Below are positions 59,040-64,000 of a stretch of 64,000 nt of DNA, one piece after another. This DNA is from Monocercomonoides exilis. Its lineage: Eukaryota; Preaxostyla; Oxymonadida; Polymastigidae. The position numbers and the translations under genes are program-made. Every line of letters begins with the position of its first letter. The stretch's first letter is position 1. The stretch covers positions 248,001 to 312,000 of the forward strand of contig LSRY02000052.1 in the NCBI GenBank assembly GCA_001643675.2, written 5' to 3'. The notes under the pieces are model-generated. The model did not search any database and was not told where the DNA came from. It saw nothing but the letters and a program-made list of their open reading frames with translations.

Positions 59040-61060
59040 TTACAAAAAGCTTTGAATAATGTTTATATTGTTTATTGAGTTGTATAATGAGCATGCATTA
59101 TTAAAATCTAACTTGATTTTCTTTTTCGGTTTTTTTGCCTTTTTTTACAAGCAATATCATTTTTTTCTCCAGGAAATATTCATCATTGTGCAAAACATCA
59201 ATATTTGAAACGTTTTTGATTTCTTTTTAGCTCTCTTCATTCTTTTTTGATGGATTTTTTAAGGTTAGTGCAATTCATCAATTCTTGAACATTTGATATT
59301 GAAATTTTGAAACATTTTGAATAATAACAATCATTTGTTATTCATGGAAACATTTCAATAACGTTTAAAACAAAAAATAATAATATTTTTTCTTTACGAT
59401 TATCACAAAAATACGAAAAATGATTTATATCGCATAATTTGTTGGTGAATGTTCTGAAAATTATTCATAAAATATTCTATCAATAGATGTGATAAATTAA
59501 CAACTATTTTTGAGTTTCACAATTTTTAGGAGAAAAATACAGATCTTCCCACAATTCAATTAATCTTGAAATTTGTTGGTGAAACTCAAAATAACTACCT
59601 TATTTTCAATTTTTCTGAAAAATTTCAAAATTACTTGACTATTTCAAATAGACCTATGCGACAAGTGGCTAAATTTGTCACTTAGTGACATAGGTGACCG
59701 ACATGACAATTTGTTCATGATCTTAACCACAATTAATTTATAAATAAATTGTTAGATGTTTCTTTTGAAAAATTTAATAAAAAATTTTCCATTTGAAAGA
59801 AGAAATAATTATAATCTAATAAAAACATTTTTTGAATATAACAAAACAAAAAATTCAAATCATGAAGACAAAATTATGTGAAAAATGGGTTTGTGACAAG
59901 ATCAGCGAAACCTGGAATTTTTTTGCCACTGGAAGTCACTTCTGTCACTGACATCACAACCAGTCAGAGAAGCGAAACTGCTTGAAAAAGAAACAGAAGA
60001 TCTAATTAACTTGTTTGACTTTTGAAATGTTGTTGATTTCATTTCACAGAAAGAACAGTCCATAATTTTTTTTTCATTTTCAGAATTTTCCTTTTTCATC
60101 AAAAAAGAGAGTACTAAACTGACCAACAAACATTTCACTTTCACATTTCGTTTTGTTTAACAACATTAACTCCACAAAGTCAAACATGAAATGAGATTTG
60201 TTTTTTCAAATCATTCATTCTGATTATCTCGTTAATTATTTATGATATTTTGTTGTTTAAACTTTTTCAAAGAAAAAAGATGGAGTTGACGTTTGTTTTT
60301 TTTTGCATGTGAGACTTCTTGTTTGTTATAGATTTATTTTAGCGCTTATTTGGAAGAACATTAAAGTTATTTGTGTTTTCGCTGTCATAATCACCCACCT
60401 GGCGAGTGAAAAATGGAACTTATTTATGATCATTACAATTGATAAAGCTTGTTGTTGAATGGTTTCAATAAATTAATTTTGTTTATTAAATCTGATTCTT
60501 TTGATTTTTTTGTTTTTTTATCATTTTGATCTTTCATGTTTTTTTATTCATCAGGTCTTGGTGTTTGAATCACAAACATTCTTCTTCAAAATGTCATCAT
60601 TTTATCTAAATTTTGCAATATTCACTCTCATTTTCGTTCGATCCTTCCATCAATGAAAATGAGAAAATAACAAGAAAGCTGAGTCAAATGCCAGAAGAAT
60701 ATTAAATAGCCAAAAAAGCAATAGAAAAAATAAAGATGAAATAAGTATTATTACGAGATAAGAATAATGTCAGCTTGAGAAGATGATGAAAATTTAAAAA
60801 TTCAGAATGGATCTTTTTGAAGAATAAATCATAAAAAAATGTGAAAGGAAAAGCCATGATGTGCTTTTATTACATATTTACAAAGCTTTTCTGTTAGTGT
60901 TTCACTATATTTTTTTAAACAAAGAAGTTTATAAAAGAACATTGAAATTGCCAAATATGTATGTTTTTTTATTTGATGAAATGAGATCTGCTCATAAACT
61001 TATTGGATCACAAGTTCAAAACATTTCCGTTGATGATCACAAAAATTTGGTAACGTTCAA
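59040..61060. other. AT-rich intergenic stretch
   Basis: No gene could be supported here. Short frames at 59902-60144 (minus) and 60861-61118 (plus) are low-complexity or antisense to the pseudogene tail. A short motif AGACCTATGCGACA at about 59652, close to GTGACCGACA, recurs in altered form near 62770-62820 and probably marks a dispersed repeat. Confidence 0.6.
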
Positions 61061-61069
61061 ATATGATTC

Positions 61070-62336
61070 GCGATTATTTCACTTTCCAAGAAATGAAACA
61101 TTTCCAATTTTTATGTGATTATTTCAGAGCATCCTTCTTCTTTCTTTTTTCCATGCACTTTCCTTTTCAACTTTTTTCTTTTGGTTTCTTCGTTTTCATG
61201 AACCTCTTCTTCTTTAGACCGATTTGAAATAGCAACAAAAAATCTTAAGCTGTCAAAGGCTATTCGATCATCCTATGTTTGCTGCTGAACTCCCTCAAAA
61301 ACAGCATCAAAAGATTCGCTTTCCAGAAAGTCATCATTCATGCCTGAAACCTTTTCTGAAACTTCCGAAAATGAAACAATGCACTGTTTACTGATTTCTC
61401 TGTATTTATCTTTTGCTGCTCTTAATAGCTGAGCAATGCCCCGATCGATCAAACATTTCCTGCATTTCTCAAAATGTGCCTGTCAAGTAATTATCAATTA
61501 CATCTACCCATCTCCAAATTATTATCGCTTCTGCTCTTCTATTTTCTTCATCTTTTCTCTTTCAATTTAAACTCTTTGATAAATCTTCGAAAACTCTTCA
61601 AGCTTCTCTTTCAAAATAAAGATCATTCGTGCTCACTTCTTCCATGCATTTGTCATAGCTCTATCTTATCTTCAATAATACCTAAGCTAATTGAAAGGAG
61701 ACTTGTGCCTGATTCTGATGTTTGAGATGATATCTTTCGATTTCAGTTTTTTCATAAAAACAAAATTCTTCAAGTGCGCTCTCTAAAAATGAGTGGAAAA
61801 TAATAAATAACATTAAAATGGAGAAAAATGCTCAAACCCAATATCCGATATTGCTCAAAGCCAACAATGCCATTTCCACCTCTTTCAGAATTTCCTTGCT
61901 TTCCTCTTTCTTCGATGCAACTTTCGGAAGATGAGTCACACAAATTGCTGGTAATTCTTTGTCAAAAGCAGATAAACTCAAGTGGCACTAGTTTACACAT
62001 GCAAAGATCTACCAGAAGCTCTTCATTCTTCACTTCTTTCTATTTATCTTCTCAGATAATAACACTTGAATTCTTTGCACAACGAAAAATCTGAAAACCT
62101 GTAACTCCAAGCGCCTATCAGTACTTTGAAATATCACATGTTTTTCAATCGGACAAGTACATTTTCCTATAGCATTTCCTTTTCTTCAATCATTTTATCT
62201 TCTTCATTGGACAGCATTTCGTCGAAAGAGATAACAAATTCTTATTTTCCATTTGAAACATCATTTCATTCATCTCCAGAACTTTCTGTTACTGTTCTTC
62301 CTCATCTTAATCCTCAAGTTCAGATAACAATTTGAA
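61070..62336 (-). pseudogene. Pseudogene of a multicopy helical-repeat family (oxymonad-type, uncharacterised)
   Basis: Read on the minus strand, protein-like blocks follow one another in a fixed order but are broken by stops and frame changes: FKLLSELED*DEEEQ near the start, then PAICVTHLPKVASKKEE, KEVEMALLALSNIGYW, ALEEFCFYEKTEIERY, EEVSTNDLYFEREA, RVFEDLSKSLN*KRKDEENR, RGIAQLLRAAKDKYREIS, KVSGMNDDFLESESFDAVFE, and finally DDRIAFDSLRFFVAISNRSK with KRKVHGKKKEEGCSEIIT. At least eight in-frame stops are present, some clearly from Trp (TGG to TGA) or Leu (TTG to TAG). From memory the order resembles a large family of hypothetical proteins in Monocercomonoides; I could not check this. Function of intact members is unknown. 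Confidence 0.75.
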
Positions 62337-62736
62337 AAAAAAACAAAAATGAAGAGATGCAATCCTCAAAATACGAAAATACCAATAACTTCAAACCATT
62401 GCATTTCTCCATGGAGATACTTCTTGAATTGCTATTTGAACATCTCAATAAGAAAATAATGCTTTTTTGAATCTTTCATATTATTTTCGAATATGCAAGA
62501 ATAAAAAACATCAACGAAAAATAAAAAATTGTACTGTTAAAGAATAATCAAATTTTATACCATTCTGCTATGATTTTGTATAACAGACAAAGTATTCAAA
62601 ACAAAAAATTGTTTTCATAGACATTTTTTGCAATTATGGATGTCATGATCATATGTTGTTTTTATTTGTGAAAGAAAAATTTATTTGCATTCGAAAAATA
62701 AAATAATATTATTGAAGCTTATTTGAAATTGACAAT

Positions 62737-62737
<1 letters not shown>

Positions 62738-62769
<32 letters not shown>
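62738..62769. repeat. T homopolymer (about 32 nt)
   Basis: A run of T follows GACAATTGA and is bounded on the right by CGGTGACCGACAG. It sits beside the copy B repeat and might be the A-tail-like end of an old insertion, but no retroelement frame is nearby. Confidence 0.9.
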
Positions 62770-62892
62770 CGGTGACCGACAGTAACAAAAATTCGCTTGT
62801 CGTGTCGCACAGGTCTAATTTCAAAGTAACATTTATGAATTTCAAAATTTTCAAAAAATTTCACAATTACACAAAAATTGTGCAATTCATCT

Positions 62893-63049
62893 ATTGAAAA
62901 AATATAATATATTCATCACTTTCCTACACTCAGCCAGTGACCAATTAATCACAACAATTTTTAATAAAAAAATACTCAATAATAATAATTACGAACAAAC
63001 TGTTTAACAATTTTGAATAATAAGTTATCCAAATTACAAAAATAAATGG
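62893..63049. repeat. Dispersed repeat, copy B (empty site for the inverted-repeat element)
   Basis: Reverse-complement relative of 56735-56889. Read on the minus strand it runs CCATTTATTTTTG to TTTTTTCAAT and continues AGATGAATTG without the 450-bp insert found in copy A. A T homopolymer of about 32 lies just to its left (62738-62769). Confidence 0.9.
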
Positions 63050-64000
63050 TTCATCTTGAGATGAAATATATTTTAACAAAATTCAAAAACTATTTAATAA
63101 TTGGAAAATTATTTGAAAAGTTTTAGCTTTTAGTGGGGTGTTGATTTTTCAAAGGATTTTATTCTTTGGTAAAAAAAGTTTTTATTTAGAAAAAAAAATG
63201 AAAGATAATTGTTACAAAAAATCGATGTTTTTGATAATTATTTGATAATATTTTATTTCGGTAGTCAAACACCTTTTCAATGTCAATTTTAAAAATATTC
63301 TATTCTCATTTGGGAATAGAAATTTGTGAGGAAAAAAATATGGCTTTAATAATAAACACCCAATTTGTTTCAAAAAAAAAAGAAAGAGAAAATCCGGAGG
63401 ATGAAGAATATTTTTAAATATCTACCTTTTTAAAAAGCTGTTGATTGAATTTTTTGCAGTGAAACAGTATTTCGAAACAAATTTGAATGTTCATGTTTTT
63501 TTATTTCATATTTTTTATTCAAATCATTAACGATTGAGTTTTTTTTTTAGAAATAATATAAGATGGTTTCTATGAAAAATTTCGAACTCTATGAGTCACA
63601 CTTTACCGTTGTTTAGAAAGAATAAATAAAACAAAATTAACTTTATCATTTTGTAATTCATTCATTTAATTATAAAAAGAAAAAGAAAAAGCAAAGACAA
63701 ATTAATTGAACCAAAGTTCATAACATACAAAATACATCCTGAACGCATACAATCCAAAACAAATGACCAAATTACAGCTATTTTATCAAAGATAAAATAT
63801 TTGTTTTGATCTGAACTTCAAAATTCACACAAATAAAAAAATAAGTAATATTTGAAATGAAAAATGCGTGACAATTAAATGTGTATGAAATTACCAAAAG
63901 ACAGAAATGAGTTTGAACCCATTGAAATTATGAAACGAACAATGCTAAGCAGACCTCTTTAAGAAAAATGTGAATGAAAACTGACATGTACAAATAAGAG
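63050..64000. other. AT-rich sequence with no recognisable feature
   Basis: The last 950 bp hold only short frames with AT-driven composition. I see no exon, RNA gene or repeat arms that can be supported. Confidence 0.6.

Noticed and set aside
60861-61118. 85-codon plus-strand frame
   Set aside because: Overlaps the tail of the minus-strand pseudogene and shows no recognisable motif.
59640-62820. Possible CRISPR-like or tRNA features among short repeats
   Set aside because: No regular repeat-spacer array and no cloverleaf with conserved tRNA boxes could be found by eye.

Overview
The window is nuclear DNA from a unicellular eukaryote. It is AT-rich between genes. About 22 protein genes sit shoulder to shoulder on both strands, and most are cut by short GT-AG introns (about 50-200 nt) with donors of the form GTTTG, GTATG or GTGTG. 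TAA and TGA both act as stops, so the code looks standard. A dynein-regulatory-complex gene implies a flagellum, and an intronless NimA-like flavoprotein fits an anaerobic lifestyle. A decayed gene at 61.1-62.3 kb resembles, from memory only, a multicopy family of uncharacterised proteins in oxymonads such as Monocercomonoides. An oxymonad-like metamonad is therefore my best guess, unverified.

Left part (1-23 kb): Tpr/Mlp nuclear-basket protein (incomplete at the window edge), a DEK protein carrying an HMG box, WDR33/Pfs2 polyadenylation factor, an SREK1-like SR splicing protein, importin alpha, ribosomal stalk protein P1, NimA-like flavoprotein, ZC2HC1-like zinc-finger protein, an unidentified beta-propeller/coiled-coil protein and a small coiled-coil protein that may be SF-assemblin-like.

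Middle (23-43 kb): class I PI3-kinase catalytic subunit, DRC12/CCDC153, a giant Glu/Lys/Arg-rich protein, a short eIF2B-gamma, long-chain acyl-CoA synthetase, a 54-residue hypothetical protein, PPIL4 cyclophilin-RRM protein and the LAS1 rRNA-processing nuclease.

Right part (43-56 kb): FKBP15/WAFL endosomal protein, an eIF4G-like protein, TBL2 and the ARFRP1 GTPase. From about 55.9 kb to the end the window is gene-poor. It holds a nearly perfect inverted-repeat element with an empty-site relative 6 kb away, a second fold-back, a purine-skewed degenerate stretch, a pseudogene and AT-rich filler.

Functionally this is a housekeeping neighbourhood (mRNA 3' processing and splicing, nuclear transport, translation initiation, ribosome maturation, endosome/Golgi traffic, lipid activation, signalling) with no operon logic. 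Divergent pairs are separated by as little as 55-175 bp, which points to shared bidirectional promoters. Exon models were built by hand from reading-frame continuity and remembered family sequences. First exons are the least certain parts.
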